Assembly: GCF_009805705.1 (NCBI RefSeq)
Contig: NZ_VSMB01000002.1
Span: 372,001 to 436,000 of the forward strand
Length of the DNA: 64,000 nucleotides
Origin: Ruania rhizosphaerae
Lineage (GTDB): Bacteria; Actinomycetota; Actinomycetes; Actinomycetales; Beutenbergiaceae
Direction: 5' to 3'
Shown: positions 8,653 to 16,257 of the stretch, piece by piece
Position numbering within the stretch: position 1 is the first letter of the stretch
How the letters are laid out: every line of letters begins with the position of its first letter
Notes under the pieces: model-generated
Told to the model about the DNA's origin: nothing
Databases searched by the model: none
Seen by the model: only the letters and a program-made list of their open reading frames with translations
Made by a program: the position numbers and the translations under genes

Positions 8653-9093
8653 ATGGACGTGTTGCGCGTACCTCCGGGACCGGGCGCTCCGCACGGGCTG
8701 AGCGTGCCCGAGGCGGAGCTCACCGAGCAGTTCTCGCGCGCGTCGGGGCCAGGTGGTCAGGGGGTCAACACCACGGATTCGCGCGTCCAACTCAGCCTCG
8801 ACATCGCGGCGACGACTGCACTCGATGACGCCCAGCGCGAACGGGTACTCCACCGGCTCTCCGACCGCCTGACCGGGACGGTGCTGACCATCGATGCCTC
8901 CGAGTATCGTTCGCAGCGCCGCAACCGCGCGGCCGCCCGCGACCGGCTGGCCATGCTCCTGCGCGAGGCGGTCATGCCCACCGTGGCGCGACGACCGACG
9001 AAACCCACCCGCGGATCGCAGCGGCGCCGGCTCGAACGGAAACGTCAACGTGCTCAGACGAAGCAGAACCGGCGGCGTCCCGGGAACGAGTAG
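8653..9093 (+). CDS. arfB: peptidyl-tRNA hydrolase ArfB (class I release factor-like)
   Basis: A protein of 146 residues with the catalytic GGQ motif in context RASGPGGQGVNTTDSRVQL, as in ArfB/YaeJ and ICT1. These release peptides from ribosomes stalled without a stop codon. The C-terminal tail is strongly basic (RRRLERKRQRAQTKQNRRR); in this family it enters the empty mRNA channel of the stalled ribosome. Length and domain order are normal for ArfB. It stands alone, divergent from the ICMT-like gene and 42 bases upstream of the ArsR-rhodanese gene. Confidence 0.9.
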   Translation: MDVLRVPPGPGAPHGLSVPEAELTEQFSRASGPGGQGVNTTDSRVQLSLDIAATTALDDAQRERVLHRLSDRLTGTVLTIDASEYRSQRRNRAAARDRLAMLLREAVMPTVARRPTKPTRGSQRRRLERKRQRAQTKQNRRRPGNE

Positions 9094-9128
9094 GGCGGCA
9101 CTCGACGGCGAGAACGTACCGTACACTC

Positions 9129-9152
9129 TTATTCCATGGAACGATGGAATAA
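9129..9152. promoter_or_regulatory. operator overlapping the start of the ArsR-rhodanese gene
   Basis: Perfect inverted repeat TTATTCCAT / ATGGAATAA with a 6-base spacer. It covers the ATG at 9136. Either the transcript is leaderless or very short and the site blocks RNA polymerase at the start, or translation really begins at the in-frame GTG at 9160. AT-rich 9-base arms are typical for ArsR/SmtB-type operators, so autoregulation is the likely use. Confidence 0.75.
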
Positions 9153-9801
9153 CGATCGAGTGGACAAGCTGTCCGTGTTCGAGGCCTTCGCCGAAGCGGT
9201 CAAGGCGCTCGCGAACGGACGCAGGCTGCAGCTCATGGAACTCATGGCACAGGGCGAACACTCCGTCGAGGAGCTCGCTCGCCTGTCAGACATGGCGATG
9301 ACGACTACTTCGGCCCACCTGCAGACGCTGAACCGAGCGGGCCTGGTGAGCAAGCGTCGCGAGCGGACCACCATCTATTACCGCCTCAGCGGGGACGATG
9401 TGGCCGAGCTGTACACGGCAGCCAAGCGGGTGGCGCTCCACCGGTACCCCCGGCTAGGAGAGGCTGTGGATGCGTACATGGGCCAGCCGCGAGCTCAGGG
9501 GCCCGTCATCGATCCCTCCGCCGTCACGTCTGAGATGGTCATCATCGACGTCCGGCCCACCGAGGAGTACGAGGCGGGCCACTTCCCTGGCGCCCTGTCC
9601 GTACCCTTGGCCGACCTGGAAGACCGTCTCAACGAGATCCCCGCCGAAGCGCAGATCGTCGTGTATTGCCGGGGCGAACTGTGCCGGATGGCGCGCGAGG
9701 CGGCAGTGCTGCTACGCGAGCGAGGCATGGACGCTCAAGCGATGGACGAAGGCATCGTGGAGTGGCGAGCGAGCAAGGAGATCGATCTCAGTGTTGCCTG
9801 A
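9136..9801 (+). CDS. ArsR-family regulator fused to a rhodanese domain
   Basis: A protein of 221 residues. Residues 10-95 form an ArsR/SmtB winged helix (ALANGRRLQLMELM, then DMAMTTTSAHLQTLNRAGLV). Residues 115-215 form a rhodanese domain (IIDVRPTEEYEAGHFPGALS and VVYCRGELCRMAREAAVLL), with the active-site cysteine at residue 178 and a second cysteine at 183. In related regulators the domain senses persulfide sulfur or oxidised thiols. The ATG at 9136 lies inside the operator; the GTG at 9160 is an alternative start that removes eight residues without harming the domain. It overlaps the downstream MFS gene by 11 bases, so the pair is an operon and the MFS protein is the probable regulated target. 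Confidence 0.88.
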   Translation: MERWNNDRVDKLSVFEAFAEAVKALANGRRLQLMELMAQGEHSVEELARLSDMAMTTTSAHLQTLNRAGLVSKRRERTTIYYRLSGDDVAELYTAAKRVALHRYPRLGEAVDAYMGQPRAQGPVIDPSAVTSEMVIIDVRPTEEYEAGHFPGALSVPLADLEDRLNEIPAEAQIVVYCRGELCRMAREAAVLLRERGMDAQAMDEGIVEWRASKEIDLSVA

Positions 9802-11062
9802 AACCAGCACGGCAGAGGATCAGATCGTCAGCGAACCGGAGCGCGCACGAGTCCACAAGCGGACCCTGACGGTGGTGATCATGAGCCAGATCCTGGGCGG
9901 CGCAGGACTGGCTGCAGGAATCTCGGTGGGCGCGCTACTGGCCCAGGACATGCTCGGCTCCGATGCACTCTCCGGGCTGCCAACCGGCCTATTCACCCTC
10001 GGATCCGCCCTCGCGGCCTACCTGGTGGGCCGATCGACCCAACGATTTGGCCGCCGCCTGGGTCTGGCCCACGGCTTCATCACCGGTGGCATCGGAGCGC
10101 TCGGAGTCGTCATTGCCGCCGTCGCCGGCAGCCTACCGCTGCTGTTCATCTCGCTGTTCGTCTACGGATCGGGCACCGCCACCAATCTGCAGGCACGGTA
10201 CGCAGGCACCGACCTCGCCCCAGCGAACAAGCGCGGCTTCGGCACCAGCATGGCCATGGTCGCCACCACCATCGGAGCCGTCGCCGGACCGAACCTGATC
10301 GATCCGCTCGGCGCCTTCGCCGAGTCCCTGGGCGTGCCCACACTTGCGGGGCCCTTCATCCTCGCCGCTGTTGCCTACGGCGCGGCAGGGCTCGTGCTGT
10401 TCGTCTTCCTCCGGCCCGACCCGTACCTGCTCGCCCGGCGGATCGCCGTCGGGGCCACCGCCGGATCGGAGACCACCTCGGCCGGTGACGCTCCCCGGGT
10501 CGGGATTGGCGCCTACGTGGGCGCGACGGTGATGGTCCTCACTCAGCTGGTGATGGTCGCCATCATGACGATGACCCCGATCCACATGCGCGCCCACGAC
10601 CACGAGATGGCCGCCGTCGGCCTGGTGATCGGCCTGCATGTCGGGGCGATGTGGCTGCCCTCCCTCATCACCGGGCACCTGGTGGACAGGCTCGGCCTCA
10701 CACCCATGGTCATCGCCTCCGGTGTCACCCTGCTGCTGGCTGGGGGTCTCGCCGCTACTGCCCCGGGCGACTCACTCAGCCTGCTGATCCTCGCGCTCAT
10801 CCTTCTCGGCATCGGCTGGAACTTCGGCTTGGTCGCCGGCACCGCACTGGTGGTCGATGCCACGGTCCCGCAGAACCGGCCCCGCACCCAGGGCACGATC
10901 GATGTGCTGATCGCCCTGGCCGGAGCGACGGGCGGCACGATGTCGGCCGTGGTGATGGTGACCTCGAGCTTCCAGGCGCTGTCACTCGGAGGGGGAATCC
11001 TCGCCCTCGCCCTGATCCCGGTGCTGTGGTGGGCGCGCTCGCGTCACGCCGTCAGCCCCTGA
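9791..11062 (+). CDS. MFS transporter, 12-helix type
   Basis: A protein of 423 residues with about 12 hydrophobic segments and MFS loop motifs (VGRSTQRFGRRLGLAHG after helix 2 and GHLVDRLGLTPMVIASG after helix 8). It starts at a GTG inside the 3' end of the ArsR-rhodanese gene; a TTG one codon later is also possible. The tight overlap indicates translational coupling, so the cargo is probably related to the signal sensed by the rhodanese regulator (sulfur species, metalloid or oxidant). That is inference from context only. The last 81 bases overlap, on the opposite strand, the 3' end of the sigma-factor gene. Confidence 0.85.
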   Translation: MLPETSTAEDQIVSEPERARVHKRTLTVVIMSQILGGAGLAAGISVGALLAQDMLGSDALSGLPTGLFTLGSALAAYLVGRSTQRFGRRLGLAHGFITGGIGALGVVIAAVAGSLPLLFISLFVYGSGTATNLQARYAGTDLAPANKRGFGTSMAMVATTIGAVAGPNLIDPLGAFAESLGVPTLAGPFILAAVAYGAAGLVLFVFLRPDPYLLARRIAVGATAGSETTSAGDAPRVGIGAYVGATVMVLTQLVMVAIMTMTPIHMRAHDHEMAAVGLVIGLHVGAMWLPSLITGHLVDRLGLTPMVIASGVTLLLAGGLAATAPGDSLSLLILALILLGIGWNFGLVAGTALVVDATVPQNRPRTQGTIDVLIALAGATGGTMSAVVMVTSSFQALSLGGGILALALIPVLWWARSRHAVSP

Positions 11063-12085
11063 CGGAGTTGGGCGCTGGCTGACGCCGTCAGCGACCTCCG
11101 GCAGGCCGAACCGGGCGAACAGCCTCAGGTCGAAGAACGCGACAACGTGGGAGATCCCGGACGGCGTCAGCGTGAGCACCTGCAGATTGAACGCTCGGTG
11201 CACGCCGTCGTCGTCCGGCATGTACAGGCCGAGTGCTGGTTGACCGTTGGCAGACGTGGGAACGAGCAGGTGGTCGCCGGGCCCCTTGGCCGGGCTCTGA
11301 GACCAGACCATGCGTCCGATGGTCTCCGCACCGCGGAACCACGTGGGAAACGGCGGCATCTCAAAGACGGCGTCAGCGGTGAGGGTGGCGACCAGAGCTT
11401 CGATGTCATGGGCGTGCATCGCGGCGACGAAACGGTCGAGAAGCTGGCGTTGATGAGCTGAGTCACGCTGGCTGAACGCGGCCCCGTCGATAGCCCCCTC
11501 GCTCAGGTCCGCGTCGTCGAGCTGAGAGCGGGCCCGCTGCAGCAAGCTGTTCACCGCAGCCGGCGTCGTCTCCAGCATCTCAGCGACCTCTGCGGCACTG
11601 AAGGCCAGCACCTCACGCAAGATCAGCACGGCACGTTGACGCGGCGGCACGTGCTGCAGTGCAGCGATGAATGCCAGTCGAACGCTATGACGCTGGGTGA
11701 CGACGGTCAGCGGGTCGACGGCTGCAGACGCGCTTCCCGCCAGCATGGCGTCCGGGATCGGCTCCACCCACGGCAGCTCCGGCCATTGCTCCAGCGCCGC
11801 CGCGGGGTCGTCTCCCGGGCCACCCAACCCGGTGGGCAGGGCCCGGCGGCCACGATCCTCCAGCGCACGCAGGCACACGTTCGTCACGATCCGGTAGAGC
11901 CAGGTTCGGATCGAGGATCGCCCTTCGAAGGCGCCGTAACCGCGCCAGGCGCGCAGATAGGACTCCTGGACAGCGTCCTCGGCGTCCTGGATCGAGGCGA
12001 GCATCCGATAGGCATGCCCCAGCAGCTCGGGCCGCAGGGGCCGGGTCCGCTGCTCGAAGTCGGTGTGGGCGGTGTGGACGATCAT
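10982..12085 (-). CDS. ECF sigma factor with C-terminal SnoaL-like domain (SigG/ECF56-like)
   Basis: A protein of 367 residues. Region 2 reads GHAYRMLASIQDAEDAVQES and then YLRAWRGYGAFEGRSSIRTW; region 4 reads HVPPRQRAVLILREVLAFSA followed by AEVAEMLETTPAAVNSLLQRA. After region 4 comes a NTF2/SnoaL-like domain (about 215-335: LLDRFVAAMHAHDIEALVAT, MPPFPTWFRGAETIGRMVW). Such C-terminal domains replace an anti-sigma factor in regulating ECF56-type sigma factors. The last 30 residues are low in complexity and lie antisense to the MFS gene. Its ATG overlaps the stop of the upstream MFS gene (ATGA), so exporter and sigma factor are co-translated, and a YciI-like gene lies further upstream. Confidence 0.88.
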   Translation of the reverse strand: MIVHTAHTDFEQRTRPLRPELLGHAYRMLASIQDAEDAVQESYLRAWRGYGAFEGRSSIRTWLYRIVTNVCLRALEDRGRRALPTGLGGPGDDPAAALEQWPELPWVEPIPDAMLAGSASAAVDPLTVVTQRHSVRLAFIAALQHVPPRQRAVLILREVLAFSAAEVAEMLETTPAAVNSLLQRARSQLDDADLSEGAIDGAAFSQRDSAHQRQLLDRFVAAMHAHDIEALVATLTADAVFEMPPFPTWFRGAETIGRMVWSQSPAKGPGDHLLVPTSANGQPALGLYMPDDDGVHRAFNLQVLTLTPSGISHVVAFFDLRLFARFGLPEVADGVSQRPTPSGADGVTRARPPQHRDQGEGEDSPSE

Positions 12086-13503
12086 GAGTTCACCGTGCTG
12101 TCGTTCGCCTCCGCCCGCAACAGCGTCACCGCGGCCACTGCTCCGACTGCGGCCAACCCTGCCAGCACCAGCAGCGCGATGCGAAAGCCTTCGGTCAAGG
12201 CCACCGCTGGATCGAGCACCCCGCCCGCATGTGTCGCGTAGCCGACCGCCACTGCCGAGGCGAGTGCCGCGCCCATCGTGGTGCCGACCGCGAACGAGGT
12301 CTCCTCCACACCCGCTGCCACACCGGCATCTTCCTGCGGGGCGCCGGCAAGTGCCGCGATCTGGCCAGCCACGAACGCGGCACCCATCCCTGCACCGAAC
12401 GTGATGAGACCCGCGAGCAGGTCCCCGACGATTGTGCCATCGGGTGTGAGACGACTGAGCAGTAGGCAGGCGATGGCCAGGAGAACCATGCCCGCCGCCG
12501 CCACGATCCGGAAGCCGGAACGAGTGACGAGTCGCTGCCCAGCCACCACCCCGGCCACCGAGGTGACGGTCATGATCGCCATGGTCAGACCGAACTGCAA
12601 CGCCGACAATCCCAAGACCTGCTGCGCGTACAGCGTCACGACGATCAGCAAGCCGTCGACTGAGATGCCGGCGATCACGATGACCAGGTTGCCCCCGACG
12701 AGGGTGGTCCGCGAGAAGAGACGCGGCGGAACCAGCGGTGCCGGGCTGCGACGCTCGATGAGCACGAACACCGACGCCAGAACGAGCCCGCCGACTCCGA
12801 AGCCTGCCACGAGGGGATCCGCGCCCTGCTCAGCGATCCGGAACAGCGCCAGGAGTATCAGCACCAGGGCGCCGGTGCACATGAGGCCACCCGGTAGATC
12901 GACTCGGCTTCTGCCCGGTTCACCTGCGGGAAGCAGAAGTGGGCACAGGACCACGACCGCGATGCACACAGGAACGTTGGTGAAGAAGATCCATGGCCAT
13001 CCGGCCCATTCGGTCAGGACACCACCCAGGAGCAGTCCGACTGTGGCACCGATACCGCCGAGGCCGCCCCAGATTCCCAACGCCCTGTTGCGATCCGGGC
13101 CGTCCGGGAAGACGTTCATCAGGATCCCCAGTCCCGCCGGTGTCATGACCGCCGCACCCATGCCCTGCAGGACCCGCGCAGCGATGAGCACGTCACCCGA
13201 CGGCGCCCACCCGCAGGCCAGCGACCCTGCCGCGAACACGGCAACCGAGGCCATGAACACCCGGCGTCGCCCCCACCGATCCGCCAGTCGTCCGCCCAGC
13301 AGCAGAAATCCACCGATGGACACGCCATAGGCAGTGATGACCCATTGGATCTCTGCCGGAGAGAAGCCCAGATCACGGGCTATTGCCGGAAGTGCCGCGT
13401 AGACACTCGTCGAGTCCAGGACTGCCATGAACATGGCCATGCACACCACGGCCAGCGCCCACCACGGGCGCGTCACCACCGCAGTGCCTTGTGTGGTCGT
13501 CAT
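12082..13503 (-). CDS. MFS drug exporter, DHA2 family
   Basis: A protein of 473 residues with about 14 hydrophobic segments. The opening MAMFMAVLDSTSVYAALPAI and the motif GGRLADRWGRRRVFMASV are standard for EmrB/QacA-type proton/drug antiporters. The ATG at 13503 has GGAGC upstream at suitable spacing; an in-frame GTG at 13536 is possible but would only add 11 atypical residues. The stop overlaps the start of the sigma-factor gene, so the exporter is the first gene of a two-gene operon. It probably expels a toxic compound and may itself be part of the sigma factor's regulon. Confidence 0.88.
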   Translation of the reverse strand: MTTTQGTAVVTRPWWALAVVCMAMFMAVLDSTSVYAALPAIARDLGFSPAEIQWVITAYGVSIGGFLLLGGRLADRWGRRRVFMASVAVFAAGSLACGWAPSGDVLIAARVLQGMGAAVMTPAGLGILMNVFPDGPDRNRALGIWGGLGGIGATVGLLLGGVLTEWAGWPWIFFTNVPVCIAVVVLCPLLLPAGEPGRSRVDLPGGLMCTGALVLILLALFRIAEQGADPLVAGFGVGGLVLASVFVLIERRSPAPLVPPRLFSRTTLVGGNLVIVIAGISVDGLLIVVTLYAQQVLGLSALQFGLTMAIMTVTSVAGVVAGQRLVTRSGFRIVAAAGMVLLAIACLLLSRLTPDGTIVGDLLAGLITFGAGMGAAFVAGQIAALAGAPQEDAGVAAGVEETSFAVGTTMGAALASAVAVGYATHAGGVLDPAVALTEGFRIALLVLAGLAAVGAVAAVTLLRAEANDSTVNS

Positions 13504-13927
13504 CCGGAAAGCTCCGTTCCACCATCGCTCGTGCACCTTCCGGGATCGGAAGGCTCACTGGGGTAGATACCTGGCGCGAGCCGGAATCATCGGTCAGCCG
13601 CGGCGCTCGACCCGGAGGTCCAGACCAGATCGGGACTGCTGGATTGCGCAGGGCGTTCTCCCGAGCCACGGCCGATTCATGCGCTGGTCTCGCCTGACCA
13701 GGCGCACAATGGTGCACCTGGCATCGCTGCTCTACGCCGGATCTGAGGTGGGCATCTTCGATGACCTCGCCGGATACCTGGAGTCGTGGGTTGAGTCTGA
13801 GGTGATCCCGGATTCATCGAACGGCAAACGCCCGGCCGGAAAGCGGGCTGCACCTCGACTCTCGGAACGACCTTGCGACGCGCAGCGTCCGCCTGCGCCG
13901 TCGCACAACTGCCGATCAGTCACTCGC
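13504..13927. other. intergenic region with a possible gene remnant
   Basis: A 424-base gap between the YciI-like gene and the MFS gene. On the + strand, from the ATG at 13709 to about 13810, a short frame reads MVHLASLLYAGSEVGIFDDL and then AGYLESW. This resembles the first half of a small dimeric alpha-beta-barrel protein (DUF1330/YciI-like), after which the similarity stops. It could be a truncated relic, but no ribosome-binding site is visible. Otherwise I see only a short CACTCGCT direct repeat near 13918. The promoter of the exporter operon must lie within the right-hand part of the MFS upstream region. Confidence 0.35.
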
Positions 13928-14254
13928 TCACTCGCTCATCGGCCACACTTCGACAACACCATGGGCGACTGCGCATGGAGTATCCGCTACCAGGGCGATC
14001 GCATGGTCGAGGTCATCCGCCTCGAGGAGGATGAAACCTGCGACTGGGAGATGGGAAGTCATATATGCGCCGTGCTCGTGAGTGGTTCCTGCTCCCTCCG
14101 GGTTTCGGATCTGGACCGGCGTTCCGGACGTCCACATCCGCGCCCCGTTCCTGCGCAGATCTGCATCGTGTGCATGTGCACGGTCACGAACCACGGGATC
14201 CGTCTTCTCATATCCGGCGACATCTCCGTAGCCGATGGCGATGAACGTGGGCAT
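13928..14254 (-). CDS. YciI-like (YCII/DGPF) protein
   Basis: A protein of 108 residues with the YCII-related alpha-beta barrel pattern: MPTFIAIGYGDVAGYEKTDP, an HDADLRRNGARMWTSGTPVQ stretch, and a terminal PVAGFILLEADDLDHAIALV. In actinobacteria such proteins very often neighbour ECF sigma factors of the SigJ/SigG kind, and one lies 1.8 kb downstream here on the same strand, after an MFS gene. The biochemical function of the family is uncertain (possibly dehydrochlorinase- or muconolactone-isomerase-like). The ATG at 14254 is used. Confidence 0.8.
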   Translation of the reverse strand: MPTFIAIGYGDVAGYEKTDPVVRDRAHAHDADLRRNGARMWTSGTPVQIRNPEGAGTTHEHGAYMTSHLPVAGFILLEADDLDHAIALVADTPCAVAHGVVEVWPMSE

Positions 14255-14379
14255 GGACTCTCCTCGCGTCAGAACATTCGGCTACCGCGCACGTGGATCG
14301 CGTCCGGCGGCAGACGCCGACCTGCCGCTTCAGCGTACGCAGTGGCTCCTCGTCGCCATCTCCACCCCAAGCACGACGT

Positions 14380-14414
14380 GCGCCGAGCGCCGAGCGCCGA
14401 GCGCCGAGCGCAGA
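14380..14414. repeat. 7-base tandem repeat
   Basis: Five consecutive units of GCGCCGA, the last one with a single change (GCGCAGA). It lies in the short gap between the class IV aminotransferase stop (14425) and the YciI-like gene. Confidence 0.85.
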
Positions 14415-14424
14415 GTTGATCCCA

Positions 14425-15228
14425 TTACACCGCCTCTAGCGGCTCCTCGCCGTACGCCGAATGCAGAAGGCGCGTGAACTCGACGTCGTGACCGAGTGGT
14501 GCATCGCCGATCCGTGCAATCGGGATGCCGGGAGTCCACGAGTTCATCACCACGGCACACAGGTGCGTCCCGAGCTCGTCGAGGCCGACATCGCGCGTCT
14601 GCTGCGAGACACCGAGCACGCGGAGGCGCCGGGTCAGAATCCGCATCGTGACGCCGGTGAGGATCTCGGCGCGGGGCCAGATCACAGATTCCCCGTCCCA
14701 GAGGGCCAGGTTCCAGATCGTCGCTTCGCTGAGTCGACCCGACCGGTCGGTGAACGCGGCATCGTCGAAGCCGCGCGCGTTCGCACGCCGGAGCAAATGG
14801 GTCTTGGAGACTTCGCCGACGTGCTTGACGTGGGCCAGATGTCTCTCGTGCTCGACGGCGTCGAGGGAGAGCGGACCTGTGGGCGGCGTGGCCGGATCGG
14901 TGATCTTGACCAGGATGTCGAGGTCGACGGAGTCGCCCGCCGGGGCGAACTCTCCGGGCCGTGACGTCACGAAGCACGTCAGTGACACGTCGGACGGCGC
15001 CGCAGTGAGGGAGCTGTGCAGCCGCTCCAGGACTACCTCGTCAGGCAAATGCCACCCGAAGAGTTCGTCACTGGCGTCGCGGAGACGGGCCAGATGGAGG
15101 TCCAAGCCGCGGACTCGGCCGCCCCGGACCTGCATCGCGGTGAAGTGGGCGTAGCCGGCGAAGGTTAGCGGCGCGAGGCTCGCCACGTCGGCCGACTTAG
15201 CATTGAGTTGAATGATCGATGTCGTCAT
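14425..15228 (-). CDS. class IV aminotransferase-like PLP enzyme
   Basis: A protein of 267 residues with the fold-type IV pattern of branched-chain aminotransferase and aminodeoxychorismate lyase. Near the N-terminus is GLDLHLARLRDASDELFG. The probable catalytic lysine lies in HVGEVSKTHLLRRANARGFD, and the PLP-phosphate region is DRSGRLSEATIWNLALWDG, where the family normally has EGSTSN. The second subdomain continues with GVTMRILTRRLRVLG. The natural amino donor is not predictable. The ATG at 15228 leaves only 25 bases to the divergent MerR-type gene, so the two share a promoter region and the regulator may control this gene. Confidence 0.8.
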   Translation of the reverse strand: MTTSIIQLNAKSADVASLAPLTFAGYAHFTAMQVRGGRVRGLDLHLARLRDASDELFGWHLPDEVVLERLHSSLTAAPSDVSLTCFVTSRPGEFAPAGDSVDLDILVKITDPATPPTGPLSLDAVEHERHLAHVKHVGEVSKTHLLRRANARGFDDAAFTDRSGRLSEATIWNLALWDGESVIWPRAEILTGVTMRILTRRLRVLGVSQQTRDVGLDELGTHLCAVVMNSWTPGIPIARIGDAPLGHDVEFTRLLHSAYGEEPLEAV

Positions 15229-15253
15229 GACGCGAAAGTAGGAGTTGACACCA

Positions 15254-15631
15254 GTGGCAGAGGCAAGTCGCGCAGGTGTGGACCAGCCCCTCCGCGTCGG
15301 GCGTCTCGCCGCGCTGACACACACCACGCCTCGGATGCTGCGGCACTACGAGAACAAGGGGCTCATCGAGGCAGAACGGTCTTCGACCGGCCAACGTCTG
15401 TTCGACCCCTCGGTCATCGAGCAGGTCCACACCATCCGTCGCCTGCTCGGGGCGGGCCTATCCGTCGACGTCATCGGCGAACTCATCGAATGCATCCACG
15501 ACACCGACCGACTTGAACCGTGCGCCGTGCCGCTGCTCGTCGAGCACCTCCACACCTACGATGGACGCATCGCGAAACTGACCACCACGCGCGATGCGCT
15601 TCAGGACCTCATCGACACTTCGCGCGGATAA
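15254..15631 (+). CDS. MerR-family transcriptional regulator
   Basis: A protein of 125 residues with the MerR winged helix RVGRLAALTHTTPRMLRHYE followed by NKGLIEAERSSTGQRLF, and a C-terminal coiled coil (DGRIAKLTTTRDALQDLID) for dimerisation. The GTG at 15254 is preferred over the TTG at 15245 because AGGAG lies nine bases ahead of it. Only one conserved cysteine (CAVPLL) is present, so it is not an obvious metal sensor. It is divergent from the aminotransferase gene with about 25 bases between start codons. That short gap fits the MerR habit of binding inside the promoter spacer. Confidence 0.85.
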   Translation: MAEASRAGVDQPLRVGRLAALTHTTPRMLRHYENKGLIEAERSSTGQRLFDPSVIEQVHTIRRLLGAGLSVDVIGELIECIHDTDRLEPCAVPLLVEHLHTYDGRIAKLTTTRDALQDLIDTSRG

Positions 15632-15683
15632 CCACTGCACGAAGCCTGCGAATTCCCAGTGCGGTGAACGGCGCTTCGGGTGC

Positions 15684-15926
15684 TCATCTGTGCTCGTCGA
15701 TGTGCAGACGGCCGATCAGGCGTGCCTTGAGGGCGGCGATGTTCTCGGTGGGCAGCATCTTGCGCTTCGCAAGATAGTCGATGGCCAGATTGCGCTCCTT
15801 CCTGAGGAGCTTCATTGCCGTGTCGTCAAGATCCTCGAGCTCGACCTCCTGCATGGCCGGCTCCGGTGCCGGCGACACCTGCACGAGCACGAACAGCACG
15901 ACGGCGCGCGCACGTCGACGTCCCAT
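15684..15926 (-). CDS. small hypothetical protein
   Basis: A frame of 80 residues with strongly coding-like codon use. A basic N-terminus and short hydrophobic stretch (AVVLFVLVQV) are followed by a helical, charged segment (LEDLDDTAMKLLRKERNLAI, then DYLAKRKMLPTENIAALKAR). I do not recognise a family. An internal ATG at 15854 would give a shorter soluble 56-residue protein, which may be the true product. It starts 15 bases after the XRE gene on the same strand and is probably co-transcribed with it. Confidence 0.5.
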   Translation of the reverse strand: MGRRRARAVVLFVLVQVSPAPEPAMQEVELEDLDDTAMKLLRKERNLAIDYLAKRKMLPTENIAALKARLIGRLHIDEHR

Positions 15927-15941
15927 CCCGGTGTGGGTCGC

Positions 15942-16211
15942 CTACGTGACACTCGAGAGATCTTCTGCAGGCACAGCGACCTGCATCCAGAGTTCATCGA
16001 GCGAGAGACCCAGCACCTGCGCGAGGGCTGCGATGGTCGAGAAGGCCGGTGTGGCCACGCGGCCGGTCTCAATCTTGCGCAAGGTCTCCGGCGACACACG
16101 AGCGTCCAGGGCGACCTCGAGCATGGAACGTTCGCCGCGAGCGCGCCGCAACAACGCGCCAAGACGCCGTCCTCGCGCGATCTCCTCCGGGGTGAGCGGG
16201 AGCCTGACCAT
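15942..16211 (-). CDS. XRE-family transcriptional regulator
   Basis: A protein of 89 residues consisting almost only of a Cro/CI-type helix-turn-helix: RRARGERSMLEVALDARVSP and ETLRKIETGRVATPAFSTIA, followed by a short dimerisation tail. The ATG at 16211 follows six bases after a TATAAT box, so the transcript is probably leaderless. It is divergent from the methionine aminopeptidase gene and probably binds the symmetric operator between them, controlling both its own gene and map. A small hypothetical gene follows in the same direction. Confidence 0.85.
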   Translation of the reverse strand: MVRLPLTPEEIARGRRLGALLRRARGERSMLEVALDARVSPETLRKIETGRVATPAFSTIAALAQVLGLSLDELWMQVAVPAEDLSSVT

Positions 16212-16257
16212 GTTCCGATTATAGTACCGGGATTACATGACCGGTATAATTATTGGC
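16212..16257. promoter_or_regulatory. symmetric divergent leaderless promoter pair with operator
   Basis: Two perfect TATAAT boxes face away from each other: 16223-16218 on the minus strand, six bases from the XRE ATG, and 16245-16250 on the plus strand, seven bases from the GTG of map. Between and overlapping them is the inverted repeat TACCGG (16225-16230) / CCGGTA (16241-16246) with a 10-base spacer. Both transcripts should start at or next to their start codons. A protein bound to the palindrome would block both. Confidence 0.75.

Noticed and set aside
13709-13810. Short DUF1330/YciI-like frame on the + strand
   Set aside because: Only about 34 residues look protein-like, with no ribosome-binding site; noted as a possible relic and not called as a gene.
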